Shown in pieces: positions 12,049-23,505 of a DNA stretch of 64,000 bases. This DNA is from Phanerochaete sordida (lineage: Eukaryota > Basidiomycota > Agaricomycetes > Polyporales > Phanerochaetaceae): positions 124,001 to 188,000 of the forward strand of contig BPQB01000032.1 of NCBI GenBank assembly GCA_019973155.2, read 5' to 3'. Made by a program: the position numbers and the translations under genes. Position 1 is the stretch's first letter. Each line of letters opens with the position of its first letter. The notes beneath the pieces were generated by a model, which saw nothing but the letters and a program-made list of their open reading frames with translations, was not told where the DNA came from and did no database searches.

Positions 12049-12430
12049 ATGTACCTTCCGTTGAAGAGAGCAACGGATGAATGGAACTGTATGATCCAGC
12101 GATCAGATTGCGATAAATGTTCAGCTTACTGGTGGAGCTACTGCTGTGACTTCCAACTCGGATGAGTGATACCACGATGGTAGGTACACATCGAGCTGGA
12201 TCAGCAGATGACTAGTGGACGAACTAGGTCACATCATCCGAGACTTATTTATGAGTCACGACAAGCCCATTAATTTCTGGGCCGGAGTCCGCTACTCTCG
12301 TGAACAGCTACGCTTATATCTTTGTCACCCGCGTCGCTAATCAAGCTGCCTCGCACAGCCCGCGAGCAGTGCTGAGAAGTGCTCGCCGTGAGCTCCGATG
12401 GACCGATAAAAACTTGTGCGAGCTCTGAAG
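12049..12430. other. Intergenic between SSP copies 2 and 3
   Basis: No coding signal; spacer between the tandem duplication units. Confidence 0.5.
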
Positions 12431-13450
12431 CTTGTCTCTGAGAAAATGCGGTGGATGGAATGCGCAAAGGGTTTGCGGGCTGAACAAGGGCTGAAACGTT
12501 CACTTGCAATACTTCTTTTGCTGGATATCACAATCACTGCTATCGAGTTTGCGTCCGATATAGGACCATTCGTAAGGCAAATATATGGATCACGACAGAT
12601 ATCCGCGATGCAGACCTCCGCATTCGGTATTTTATCTCCCAGAAATATGTTGCAAGATATACTGACGATAATGCAACGCATGGTCTACAGTCCATACTGA
12701 CACGCTTCCATCGCCATGGGATCCGGGCAGCGTGATATATAGCTGCTCAATCTCCGCCAGAAAGTAGAATCGGCAAGTATCTTGTCGTTGTATCAACGCG
12801 GTGACTCTGACACATGCAAAAGCATTTCTCAGTTTACTTGACCGGAAATTCAACTGGAAGGTGGAACATCAAGACGGGCCTCGCATCAATAATGCTAGTG
12901 CTTGCCCAGACAGACATGGAAGTCTGAGTCCCCTCTACACGCCTGTGGTCTACCTCAACCACGGTAAGCGTCCTCTGATCTGCACGACATCCGAGTATAA
13001 GAGAAGCGGCCAAGGGCAGGACGGCCCCAGCCCCCGCCACTCCTCCGAGCCCTCCGCACCCCCGCCGAAGTCGAAACATGCACCTCACGAAGCTCGCCGG
13101 CGCCGTGCTCGCCCTCGCCGCAGTCGCAGCCATGGCCGCGCCCGTCCCCCCATCGGGCGACGCAGGCCTGGAGCCCGGTGACCCTCCCCAGTGCTACCAC
13201 TGCCCTATTTGCTGCAACGGATGGTCCGAGTCGGGAGGGTCTTCGGACGATGTACCGGTGTAGGTCGTTTTTGCTGTGGCAAGGACTGCGAGGGTCTGAA
13301 CGTCACAAAGCTTGGGTGCAGATGCCGCGTCGGCTGCAGAGGTTTGAGCCTCGCGGCAGGCATGCGAGGTATGGACCGCCGTCCAGTCGTCCTGGAATCG
13401 AGGTCAGGCTGACTGGTGGATACCGTAGTCGACAGAGGAGTGTGGTCCCT
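12430..13450 (+). repeat. Tandem duplication unit B (SSP copy 3)
   Basis: Partner of unit A. The upstream part near 12500-12560 and 12640-12700 and the gene itself match unit A. GTATCTTGTCGTTGTATCAA near 12777 also matches the promoter of inverted copy 1, so all three promoters have one origin. Confidence 0.6.
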
Positions 13451-13577
13451 TCCGCTGGATGAACGACAGATGCATAGGGCCGACAGTCCTGTACATTCGT
13501 GTGATATGTGTGTAATAGGCAGCATCGCAGGCAGAGTCGAAGCTCCTGCTAGTGCGCCTGCAGAAATATCAACCTGA
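13078..13577 (+). CDS. Small secreted cysteine-rich protein, copy 3
   Basis: Paralogue of copy 2. Exon 1 (13078-13259) encodes a signal peptide (MHLTKLAGAVLALAAVAAMA) and CYHCPICCNGWSESGG. The apparent stop TAG at 13261-13263 lies inside the donor GTAGGT. A 62-bp intron (13260-13321, CTGAA near the branch position, TGCAG acceptor) joins in the same phase as copy 2 to exon 2 (13322-13368), giving CRVGCRGLSLAAG. The shared exon-2 motif CxxCRGLSLAA, conserved in frame across a diverged intron, is the main evidence that exon 2 is coding. A second intron 13369-13428 (GTATGG, CTGAC, CGTAG) gives the long end shown here; without it the protein stops at 13412. Function unknown. Confidence 0.62.
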
Positions 13578-13839
13578 GTAAACAGTGGATATGGCGGCAT
13601 AACTCAGCTTGTACGCATAGCGTGACGAGCACGGTCCTGCCATTCCCCGTACTCACCACGCTTTCCTGACGCCACGCACGAAAAATACAAGGCTCATACA
13701 AATACATTGTTGGCTATTTTCGAGGTAAAAATACAAGCACAGGTGCACAGCGATTACTATCATACTTCTTCATGATACACGTTCAGGTATAGCAAGGAGC
13801 GGGACAAGTCCCAAGAGATCCAACAGACAGTCGGCAGAC

Positions 13840-16460
13840 TTACGCGCAGACATCGAACGCGCCGCTCTCCCAGCCAGGCCGCTTCTTCTCCTCGGCCGCC
13901 TTCTGGTCGACAGTCTGCTTGAAGCTCTTGACCTTCTGGTAGCCCTCCTTGACCGCGTCCTTCGCCTCGCCCGCAACCTCCTTCGCGCGCTGACCAACAC
14001 TCTCCGCCTGGCCGACGACCTCCGCCTGCAGCTGCTCGACGTCGACGTCCATCTCCGTCGCGACGCGCTCCTGGAGGCTGTCCGCGAAGTTGCCCTTCGG
14101 CCCGCGCTTCTCGCCGCTCAGCACCTGCGGCTCCGCGCCCATCGCGAAGACGGCGTCCGCGCGCACGTTGCCCTCGTCCTTGATCAGGCCCGTGCCCGTC
14201 GCCTTCCAGCCCTTGAGCAGCCCGCCCTCGCCGCGGCTCAGCTTCCCGAGCTCGCTCCAGAAGCCCGCGACGAGCGCCGCGCCGCGCGGCAGGCCCGCGT
14301 CTTCGAAGACCTCCGCGCGGTTGCCGACGTCCCACGCGACGTTGTCCGCCCACTCGAGCGCGCCGCGGATGTTCTCCGCGAGCACGGTCTGGAGGGTGTC
14401 GCGGAAGCGCGAGGTGATGACGGGCTTGAGCACGGACGCGAGCACCTGGTGGTTGCTCTGCTTGATCGTCAGGTCGAGCTCGTCGCTGACCTTGACCTCG
14501 ACGCGCTGGACATCCCAGAAGCCCTTCTTGCGTTCGCGCTCCTTGAGACCTTCGGGCGAGTTGGGGATCATGCGGACGACGACGTCAACGTCGATGCCTT
14601 GTGGCGGGAGCGTGAGCTCAAGGATACCGGAGAACTCCGATGGGCCAAGCGACGTGGTCTTCTGCTTGAACCAGAACGATACTTCGCGGAGAGCGAGCTG
14701 GACGCCCTGGGCATACACGCGGGTGAGGGAGCCGACAGCGGTTTGGGCTTCGCCAGCAGCTGGCGCTTTGATGTCGATGTCGGTGATGTTGCGGATGTAT
14801 GCGTGTCCAGGGAGGAGAGCGAAACGCGAGATGTCGAGGTCCTCGAGGACGAACTCCACGTCATTGTCCTTGTACTCCGTCCTGCAAGACCGTCAGCACG
14901 TGGATGGTGGCACACAAGCAAAATGGACTGACCTTGGGATAGGAATGTCTTTGAGAATGCTGAGCAATCTCGGCAGGTAGGCGTTGAACATATCCTGCCA
15001 CATCCAGACGGGCTGGTTGAGAGCACCGGCGTTCTCCGCGGCCTTGTCGGCGGCCTTGGATGCAGCAGTAACGAACGCGTCCTCGAGGTCGGACGCGAGC
15101 TTGCCCTGGGCCTTCCTGAGACGGGCGAGATCCTCGCCGCCCTCGAGGGCGACGCTGAACTCCTTCCACTGAGTCTTGAGCTTCTCGTAGTCGTCGCGCC
15201 ACTTCTGGCCTTCGGCGGTGTCCGCGGAGGTGATGTCCCTCCAGCGGGTCTTGAGCTCCTCGCGCTTCTCTTGAGCCTCGCCGGAGCGGACGTAGTCACG
15301 CTCATCGACACAGCGTCGCATGTGGTCGAGGGTGTCGTCCATAGCCTGGCGAAGCTTCTCGTCTTGCTGGATGTCGACACCGCATACACGGAGGGCGGCG
15401 AAGAAGTCGTCGAGAGACTTGCCGTTAGCGTTGCGCTCGAAGAACTCGCGGACGCCGCGGATAGCTTGGATGAGGTGCTTCTCGGGCGTGGGGTCATCGA
15501 TGAAGGACTCGAGCGAAGTGTCGGTGTTGACATCGCCGGCGGTATCGAGAGACTTGTGCACCCACTTGCGGAGGATGTCGAAGATGTTGTTGATGGAGTC
15601 GTGGTACTCCTGGTTCTCCTGAGCGCGGTCGCAGATCTGAAAGAGCGCGTCAGATGCAATCTCACACATGCGAAGATGTTTGCAACTCACTGAGTAGAAC
15701 GCGTTCTGGACACGTTCGTTGGTACGGTTCGCCAAATCTTTGCTGGTGGCAGCAGCGACCTGGGCAGCGCCGATGGTCTCGGAGCCTGCCTCCTTGACAG
15801 TGTCCATGGTGATCTCGAACTGCTCGCGCGTGTCCTTGTTCTTGAACTTCTCCTCTTCGGGCTTGTTCTTCATGCCGACCTCGTTACGCTCGCCCTTCGA
15901 GACTTCCTCGTCCACTTGGCGGAGGGTCTGAGCGGCCGAGCCAGCGCTCTGGCTGACGTAGTCCGCAGCGTCTGCGAGCGCGAGACGCATGAAGGAAGCG
16001 AAGTCGTGGAAGACGCTTTGCGTCTCTGAGGTCATAGTGGAGAGCAGGATGCTGAAGATGGTGCGGAGGGAGCGAGCCATGGCTGCGGCGTCCTTCTGCG
16101 CCTGATCAGGTGCAGATCCTGAGATGTTCGTGGACGCATTCGTGATGTCGGCTTCGTGGAGGTGCCAGAGTGACTGCTGGATGAGGTTGTCACCTGCGGG
16201 ACGCGTCAATTCCCAGCGTTCGCGCTGATGCGAAGGCACATACCGTTCTTGTTGTCGCCCATCTGCTTGTACGCGTTCAGGATGTCGCGGATGTCCTGCA
16301 CGAGGACGCGACCGTTCTCGCTGAGCTCGCCGTAGTCAGACGACGGCTCGACCTCTGTGAGGCCGCTCTGCAAAAGCCAGTCGATGAACTGGTCGACCTG
16401 CTGCTGCGAGGGCAGCTTGCCCGCGTCGAGCGCAGCGATGACGGAGGATGCCTTGTCCAT
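13840..16460 (-). CDS. HAM1-like protein (DUF5923/DUF4449 type), possible lipid-binding fold
   Basis: Four exons in transcription order: 16460-16244, 16193-15691, 15636-14933, 14881-13840; 821 aa. The N-terminal part is helical and charged (DADYVSQSAG-type region, then SLDDFFAALRVCGVDIQQDE and RYLRR-like helices). The C-terminal part starts near VEFVLEDLDISRFALLPGHAYIRNITDIDI and contains LTLPPQGIDVDVVVRMIPNS and a C-terminal FDVCA. The layout matches the large fungal family annotated as HAM1-like N- and C-terminal domains, whose C-terminal half is compared to BPI/LBP-type lipid-binding folds (recalled, not searched). Cell role unknown to me. The stop TAA lies in GCGTAAGT, a perfect donor sequence, so a further short exon cannot be excluded. 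A minus-strand TATAAG at 16572-16577 is a plausible core promoter. Confidence 0.8.
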
Positions 16461-17068
16461 TATGTGAATTTGTGGTCGTTAGAAGTGAAAGCGTCGAAAA
16501 ATGGGTCGTGCAAGTCGTAAAGTGGGCAGAAGAGAAAGTAGTGGGGAGCTGAGACGGCGAGCGGGAGGGCTCTTATAGTCTCCATGCTGGGTCGGATGAC
16601 GCACTGGCGCAGGGACGGTGACGGTCCAAAGTGGCGACGAGGTGGTGCGGGACAGACGTGGAGCGGAACCAACAGGCGCGACATCGCGCTCAAGCGCCCC
16701 GGCGCTTGATCAATGGGCCTCGCCCAGGCACCCGCGCGCCACACCAAATTCCTCGAAATTCGCCAGATAATCCCAAGACGAACCGCTGCTCTGTCAACAG
16801 AGGAAATATGTGGTCTGAGCTGGCTGAGTAGAACGGCATACAGCTTACAATGCTTGCCACAAAGCACCTGCAGCTTCGAGTCCAGAAACTGCGCGAACTG
16901 CGGGGCCGAGTCCGTCTCCACTTCCCATCAACCGACTGAGCAAAGACCGTACCTTTGGTCTTTTCATTATCGAATTTTGACTTTCGCGTCATGTCTCCAT
17001 CTCGACATGTGCCCAGAGGACTGTGGCGTCATACTGCAGCAGAAATGAAGATAAATCATACGTTGACC
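16461..17068. other. Intergenic; promoter of the HAM1-like gene
   Basis: Six hundred bp between the start of the HAM1-like gene and the 3' end of the methyltransferase. No coding signal beyond short frames. Confidence 0.55.
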
Positions 17069-18329
17069 TTACGCGTGCGATGTACATGTTAGCTGCGCCA
17101 ACGCAGAGATCTCCTTGGGCCCAGACTTGCAGCACCCGCCCAGGATGAGCCCTTGCCAGATGTCGTGCTGCCCGGCGTACGGCGCGGCAGCCTCCGCAAG
17201 AGCAGTCGCCCATGCCTCAGCCGCGTCTTCCTCACCTGCACCAAGAGCAACCCACGACTGCGCCGTCACGTCCCACTCCCGACCATTCGGATAAAGCACC
17301 AGCCACGGCTTCGCATCTCCACACTCCTCCGCCACGGCCGCCGCCACCTCAGCGAGGAGCCCCGGCAGGTGCCGCACCCCGGTGCAGTTCACGCCGACGC
17401 CGTCCGGGACGGCGAGCGCGGGGTCGGCGCGCCCCAGAACCGCGCGAGCGACCGCGCCCGCCGTCATGACACCGCCGTCCGAAGCGCGTCCAGGAAACAC
17501 GCCGGACGGGTGCACCGTCGATATCCACCACCGCTTCCTTCCGCATGCATCAGGCCGCGCCGCGAGCTCGCCCAGCAGCACGCGCATCGCGCGCCGCACG
17601 GCCGTGACCTCGCGTGCAAGCGGCAGCGTCTCGAACGCGACCCAGTCGAGCGCGTCCCACGTCTGCGCGTCGCCCGCGAAGACGCGGAGGCGGTCGAGGT
17701 GGAAGCTTTCCAGGGCCTGAATGGACTGCGCGCAGAGCGCGTCCTCGCCCGGCGCGAAGTGGTTGTGACTACCGCCGGGGCCGAACGGCGGCGGGTAGAG
17801 CCCGTCGAACTCGTTCGCATGGAGCGTCGCGCCGTAGGGCCCAAGCGCAAGCGCGATGTGCACGTCGCCTGGGCGGACGTCGCTGCGTTCGGCGAGGAAG
17901 CGGGTTTTGGCGGTCTGCGCGAGTGTGACGGCTTTGCGCATGATGCAGACGGCATCTGGGCGCGTGTAGCCGGATTTCTCGAATGTTGTGAAGGCGGACT
18001 GGTACCTGGAGCGTGTCAGCCAGAGGGAAACGCTAGCTGCGTGGTCCGCTTACGTCGCAGTGGATATGATCCTCGCGCCAGCCCTGAGGAAGGCAAGGTG
18101 TGCTTCGATGATCACCTCCGGATCTTGCTCAATCGGCCGCGCAGACCAGAGCGGTGTCGAGATATCACGATGGAAAACATCTTCGAGCGTCGTTCCCTAT
18201 TATAAGCAAATCGACAGGTCCTCTCAACTTCGAGCATGCGTGCAGGAGTGCTCGAAAACTTACAAGCCCGCCGTCGAGGATCAGGACACGTGGCAACCTT
18301 CGTTCTTGCGTCGCCGTGTCCTCTGCCAT
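17069..18329 (-). CDS. Homocysteine S-methyltransferase
   Basis: Transfers a methyl group from S-methylmethionine or S-adenosylmethionine to homocysteine to make methionine (family of yeast Mht1/Sam4). Three exons: 18329-18264, 18196-18054, 18005-17069; 381 aa. The N-terminal strand ILDGGLGTTLED is split by the first intron; next come ARIISTATYQS, ALGPYGATLHANEFDG, the first zinc cysteine in GVNCTG and the C-terminal zinc pair in GGCCKSGPKEI. All three zinc-binding cysteines are present. The stop TAA is inside GCGTAAGG, a possible donor followed by TGCTGCAG 40 bp on, so the last few residues may differ. It is convergent with nothing close; the MFS gene follows on the same strand. Confidence 0.88.
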
Positions 18330-18721
18330 TTCTACAATATCCGCGGAGGAAGCTGGTTTATTCTACAAGATTTGTGCAATAACAGTGCAGAGTCAGCGAA
18401 TGGACTTTGGTGGTCTGGCAATCATGGTGGTGGAGTGGAGAAAGCGGTTGATGGGGTCCTGACAAACGCTCGCGGCTTCGTGGCGTTTGATGGCACCAAG
18501 AACCGGGGTCCCTGCGCATGTTTGAGCAGCCCGAGTACCCCGGGAAAGCCCACAAATCGCCGAGAGGTAGAGTGTGTTTTCATAGCTACAGAAATTACAG
18601 AGTGGTATAGTAGTCTATGCAAATATCGTGATAAGTATGTCGTGAAATGTCTGTAGTGCGAGAAATCGGGTCATAAGCAAGTCGTCATGTCAGAGAGAAC
18701 CCAGGTATCAAATCGTCGCCA
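18330..18721. other. Intergenic between methyltransferase and MFS genes
   Basis: About 390 bp with no supported gene. It should hold the methyltransferase promoter and the MFS 3' UTR. Confidence 0.55.
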
Positions 18722-20698
18722 CTACGCCCTCATCTCCGACACCGGCCTCGACGGCGCCTTGAGCGCGCCGTCCTTCTCCTCGTCGTGCACCGGCACGGCG
18801 CTGAGCCCGTACGTCTCGTCCTTCTCGGTGTGCATCGGGATCTCGCGCATGAGGAGCACGGAGAGGAGGCCGATGCCGGCGACGCCGATCATGACCTGCC
18901 AGATCGTGTCGATGCTGTCCGCGAACGCGACGCGCACCTGCGTGCGCAGCGGCTCGGGCAGCCCGCGCACGACGGGGATCGCCGCGTACGCGATCTCGAC
19001 GCCGCCCGGGAACTGCGCGACGAAGGCCGCGGGCAGCTTCTTCTTGAGCTCGTTCTGCAGCACCGTCGACGAGATCGTGATGCCCCATGTTTGTGCGAAG
19101 GAGCGCACGAAGGCGAAGAACGCGAGTGCTGGCGCGGTGCGCTCGACGGGTAGTGGTGCAAGGATCGGGAAGACGGGCGCGGGGAACTATGGCCTTGTCA
19201 GCAAAGGCGCGAGCACAGCAATAGGAAGAGACGCACAATGAGGCCGATGCCCGCGGAGACGATGATCTGGTAGCCAACCCACTGCGCTGTGGAGGCGTCC
19301 GCCTTGAGGAGGCTGGCCACTCCGAAGCCAATAATTATGAAGATCCAGCCGAGAATGTTCACCGGCATATACTTCTGGAAGACCTGGACCGAGATACCGG
19401 CGGACATTGCAAAGGCGGAAATGACAAGTGCGGCCGCGAGCGCCTGGACACCGGAGCGTGTGGGCGACGAGCCGAGGACGGCCTGGAAGTAGACCGGGAG
19501 GTAGTCTGGAGAGGCTGTCAGCTCTTTGAGGTGCACATATTAACGTGTGTACTCACAGATGAGCGCCATCGAGGTGACACCGTGCACGAACGTCCCGAGG
19601 TACGCGCCGAAGGTCACGCGGTTGCTGAGAACCTCCCATGGGATCGTCGGCTCCTTGGGCACCTTGGCCTCGTAGAGGAGGAACGCGCCGACGAGCGCGA
19701 GGCCGATGATGAGCGGCGCGAGCACCTGCGCGGAGTCCCACGGGAAGCGGATGCCGCCGAACGTGAGCCCGACGATCGCGAGCGTGGTGCCGGCGACGAT
19801 GATAGCGTTGCCGCTGCAGAGTTCTGTCAGCTGGAGTCGCAGCGCAAAACGGCAGCGGTACTCACACCCAGTCGATGCGTGCAAATTTCTCCTTGATCGA
19901 GCCTTCGGGCACGCGGACGCGGAGGAAGAACCATACGAGGACGAGCGCGATGCCTGCGAGCGGGAGGTTCATGTCTGTCCGCGTGTCGAGTCAGCTCTAG
20001 CTCCGAAGGGCGGCGCAATCGTGTATGCTCACAGAACAGCCACCTCCAGGAAGCTTGACCAGCGAAGGCTCCACCCTGTGTTTTCCTTAGTAAGCTGCTA
20101 ACAGACGAAAGGCAGTAGACTTACAATCGGTGGGCCGACACCGGACGCGAGTGCCCAAGTGAGGCCAACGAGGCCCTGGTACATTCCCCGCTCCGCGAGC
20201 GGCACGAGGTCAGACACGATGATTTCCGTAAGGTTGATGATAGCGCCGCCTCCAATGCCCTGGACAGCTGCATCCCTGTCAGCGCCCCGTCACCCACAGA
20301 AAAAAAGACCGAGACGTACTCCGGGCACCAATAAGCATGTTCATGTTCTGCGCGGAGCCCGACAGCGCGCTACCGAGCGCGAAGAAGAGGATCGAGCCAA
20401 TCATGACGGGGCGGCGGCCAAAGATATCGGCGAGCGCGCCGCTGAGCGGGAGCACGGCGGTGCTCGAGAGCGCGTACGCGCTGCCGACCCAGCTGTAGTC
20501 GTCGCCGCCGTGCAGGTCCGCGGTGATCGTCGGGAGCGCGGTGCCGACGCTCGTGAGGTCGAGCGCGCTCAGGAACGTCGACACGATGAGCGCGAGGAAC
20601 GTGAGCCAGAACGCGGAGCCCTTGCCCGTGCTCCGGGGCGCCTCTGCGCCTTCTGCTGTTGCGGGCGGCGCGGCGAGGGTGTCGCTGCTGGTGGACAT
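18722..20698 (-). CDS. MFS multidrug exporter, DHA2 (14-TM) type
   Basis: Proton-driven exporter of drugs or metabolites in the plasma membrane. The start is the ATG at 20698 (MSTSSDTLAAPP), after which the first exon runs to 20320; about seven exons, about 550 aa. Motifs: ALDLTSVGTALPTI (DHA2 motif D1), GALADIFGRRP (motif A), GARTVQGIGGGAI across the first intron, and the antiporter motif C as SGVGPPIGGAF across the third exon junction. Hydrophobic segments continue to SIDTIWQVMIGVAGIGLLSV, giving roughly 14 membrane spans. The protein ends in a charged cytosolic tail. The upstream ATG at 20788 is in frame but lies before a likely TATA (CATAAAAG, about 20753-20760, minus strand), so I prefer the inner start. 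Substrate unknown. Confidence 0.88.
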
Positions 20699-21386
20699 TG
20701 CGTGAGAGTGTGGTGGGTGAGGTGAGTGGGGAGGACTGACCGGCCGACGGCGCACTTTTATGGCCCCGCGGATGCGCTTGCGCACCATTGTGCTAAGGGT
20801 GCTTTCTGCGCGGCCGAGGGTCCATGGTCATGATCGAGGCTAGGATCGCAGTAACCTCCAGGCACCGAGGGCGGCACGAGCGTCCTGGGACGTTTGCCAG
20901 ATTGCGTGTGTTGCCGGCTGGGCAGCTCTGCGCAGGTTTGTTGGGAAGGCCGTACGTCTTACCATGCGCGGCTTGCGAGAGGTGCAATGCGTAGAGTTCG
21001 CATTGGGTATGGCCGAGGTTCTCACGTAAGTGCGATTTGTCGTTGCGGCGTCTATGAGCGCCCGCCTTGTTGTCGCTTGCGACGTCAGTCGGCCACGGTA
21101 CACGGCACGGAAGTACCGCGGATGCAGTGCAAATAGTCGAAGCTGCACAGAAAACATCCGTGGTGAATATCTTCTTCCGTGGTCTCATCGAGAAAAGCAT
21201 AAACACGCACCATATATTTCGCTTCGTCCGACGTCCACGGCCGCGCAGTTCAGGCAACAGGCTGGCAACGAGGCGCAGTCGCGCAGGGCTATGAGCACTG
21301 ATATGAACCGACAGTGATATTGCTGCGCTTCCGTACGAACAAGTGAACTGCAGAGTCTATCGACCCAAGGACCCGGCGCGAGACGC
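20699..21386. other. Intergenic, no supported gene
   Basis: About 690 bp between the MFS start and the nuclease stop. Short frames only. Confidence 0.55.
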
Positions 21387-23032
21387 TCAGAAACGAGGTC
21401 GCAACTCGGGCTCGACAGCGTCAACGATGTCATTCAGGGTCTGCGCGAGACGGTAGCCCTGCTTTGCGATCTGTCCAATTATCTACACCGAAACGCATCA
21501 GCCGAGTTTGGCACCGCTGACGACGATCACGTACAACTTGGAATGCCATGTTCGCATATCTGCCTTCGCACAGCTCCTCTCTCATACGGTAATCGAAGAC
21601 CGTCGTCTGATCCGAGAACATGAGCCGCGTATGTTCGGAGCTGAAACAGTCCGACTTACGCAGGCATGCGCGTTTGCCTCTCGGGTCCATTCCAGGTAAG
21701 TGTCTTCGTCATAAACCGCGTTGTAGAACGGCGCCTGGGCCTCCGAGTCGCTGATGATCTGCTCCTTATAGGACTGGAGGCTCCAAGGGGTCTTGTACCA
21801 GGAAGCCACAGTCCGGCTCATTGCCCCGTGCTAAGGTACTCAGCGTGAACCTTTCTGGCGAAGAACAGCAAAGTTTTAAGGAAGCTCACCTTCATGTCTC
21901 GCACCAGCCAGGAAGCAAAATGGCGCACCGAGCCGTGGAACTGGCGGACAATCCTCGAATCCAGGATAGCTTCATCTAGCAACAGTCACACTGAGGCGGT
22001 ATTGATACCGAGTTTGTGTTCATCTTACCCCAGACCTAGCCGCAGAATGAGATCGTTATAATCCTTTATCGCGAACGTTAGACGTACCCAATGAAGGTTC
22101 GTCACTTGCCCTTCGCAGATGACAGGAAGTTGATAACCGCCTAGAGCCAGAGCCTGCGGCAAGGTAAACACATGACGTCCTCGCGAGTGAGCGGAAGAAG
22201 CGCACCTCCGTATGGAGCGGCTGCCCCACATCACCCAAGAACTACGCCTTGTTGAGCGCAAGTCCCGACCACCGGAGATAAACAACAGCTTACATGGACT
22301 GGTAGAATATGTCTCAGCCGCGTGAGTTCACAGCATCGGCGATCACGTACTCAAGAACTTCAAAGCTTCCTCTGCCTGCGCGCGGGGTTGCGCTGCCTGG
22401 AGAAGATGCCACGTGTAGTTCCCCATGGCGGCCACTGAAATATGCTGAAAATCGCCCCGCCGAAAGCGCATATACCTACCCAGAGCTACTCACCGATGCA
22501 CCGTCCGCCAGGGCAGTCGCGTTCGAGTTCGACAGTGCACGAGTTGGTGCGCGGAGAGTCTAGATATCCCAGTGAGGATAACGAACTAGGGATGACACGG
22601 GACATTACCCTTGGTGTTCATGTAATGCAACTCGGCAGACCACTTGTACTCTGGCTGGTCTCGGACACTATCCGCCCACTGCTCACACCGGTCAGTACCT
22701 CGCTATCTCCGCGCATATATGCAGCATATACTCACGGTACTAGCCAGGGCAAGCGAGCTGTGATAACTCTCGCCCAGAATATCAGAAACAAATGCTTGTG
22801 CGTTCTTCGAGAGGAACTGGAGTTCATGTCAGCGATAGGTTGGCAGGGAAAGAGGTGGAGAAAACTCGACCTGTTCCGCGACTAGGCTGCGAGATGCTTA
22901 GTCCAACGCACGCGTCCGACGGCGGTTTCGGGGTGCGTACCCAACAGCATGATGTCCAGACACGCCCCACGCAATCGCCGCAGGCAAAGCGTTGAGCGCG
23001 GCGAGGGTCGCGAGAACGTATGCGTGTTTCAT
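21387..23032 (-). CDS. Secreted S1/P1-type zinc nuclease, 14 small exons
   Basis: Single-strand-specific, zinc-dependent endonuclease and 3'-nucleotidase, secreted. Spliced by hand into 14 exons; 948 nt, 315 aa, the normal precursor length. The signal peptide ends at AIA and the mature protein begins WGVSGHH, so the N-terminal Trp zinc ligand is correct. The other ligands follow in order: WAD, LHYMN, LKFLIHFLGD, QPLH, and NLHWVWD. Near the C-terminus are EANAHAC and IIGQIAKQGYRLAQTLN, typical of the family. Three exons are minute: 16 nt (VGLVAEQ region), 5 nt at 22294-22298 (TCCAT, supplying the I-H of LIHFLGD) and 7 nt at 22029-22035 (GTCTGGG, supplying V-W-D). Without the 5-nt exon the frame stops at once. 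No long ORF reveals this gene. Confidence 0.9.
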
Positions 23033-23505
23033 TTGGCTGCGTGCTGGAGGGTGCCGGTGAGGGGGCGAGGAAAGTCAGAGGATGCTCAGCGAGGCCCCGA
23101 CGCAGGTAAGTATATATACATGCGCACGGCAAGCTTCGGGGCAAGTTCAGTCTGTGTCATTTCTCCCAATATTGGCAAGAAGACTGCTCGGGATATCGCA
23201 CTTGCCAGAGGGGAATGTGGCGTGTGACGTGATGTCAAAATGTCAACTTGACGAACGTTCTTGCCCTTGCAAGTCGACCCTCACGCCCAGGCCTACGTTC
23301 AGGCCGGAATGTGCGACAACTATCTCCCTCATAACAGAGAGTGGCCATGACGGAATTGCCAAGACGAATTGGGATAGAGAAATATTTGAGGCGGGGAACA
23401 TCGAGGTGAACGTCGTGACGATACATGTGGCGAGAGGCGCTACTACGACGGTCGGTTGTGGACAAAAATACCGGGAACCAGTTCGAGTGATGCTCCGGTG
23501 AGCAA

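Larger units (their letters stand above)
11040..12050 (+). repeat. Tandem duplication unit A (SSP copy 2)
   Basis: Unit A and unit B (about 12430-13450) share sequence well upstream of the genes. TTTCTTTTGCTAGATATCGG near 11128 matches CTTCTTTTGCTGGATATCAC near 12510, followed by similar ATTGATTTTGTGTCC / ATCGAGTTTGCGTCC and, later, GACGATCTACCACATGGTCT / GACGATAATGCAACGCATGGTCT. The match then resumes through promoter, exons and introns. The units are diverged enough to be an old duplication. Confidence 0.65.
11363..12050 (+). repeat. Inverted duplication, right arm (partner 1385-2030)
   Basis: Plus-strand counterpart of the arm at 1385-2030; see that entry for the matched blocks. Together the arms enclose about 9.3 kb holding the phospholipase C and chitinase genes. 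Confidence 0.75.
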
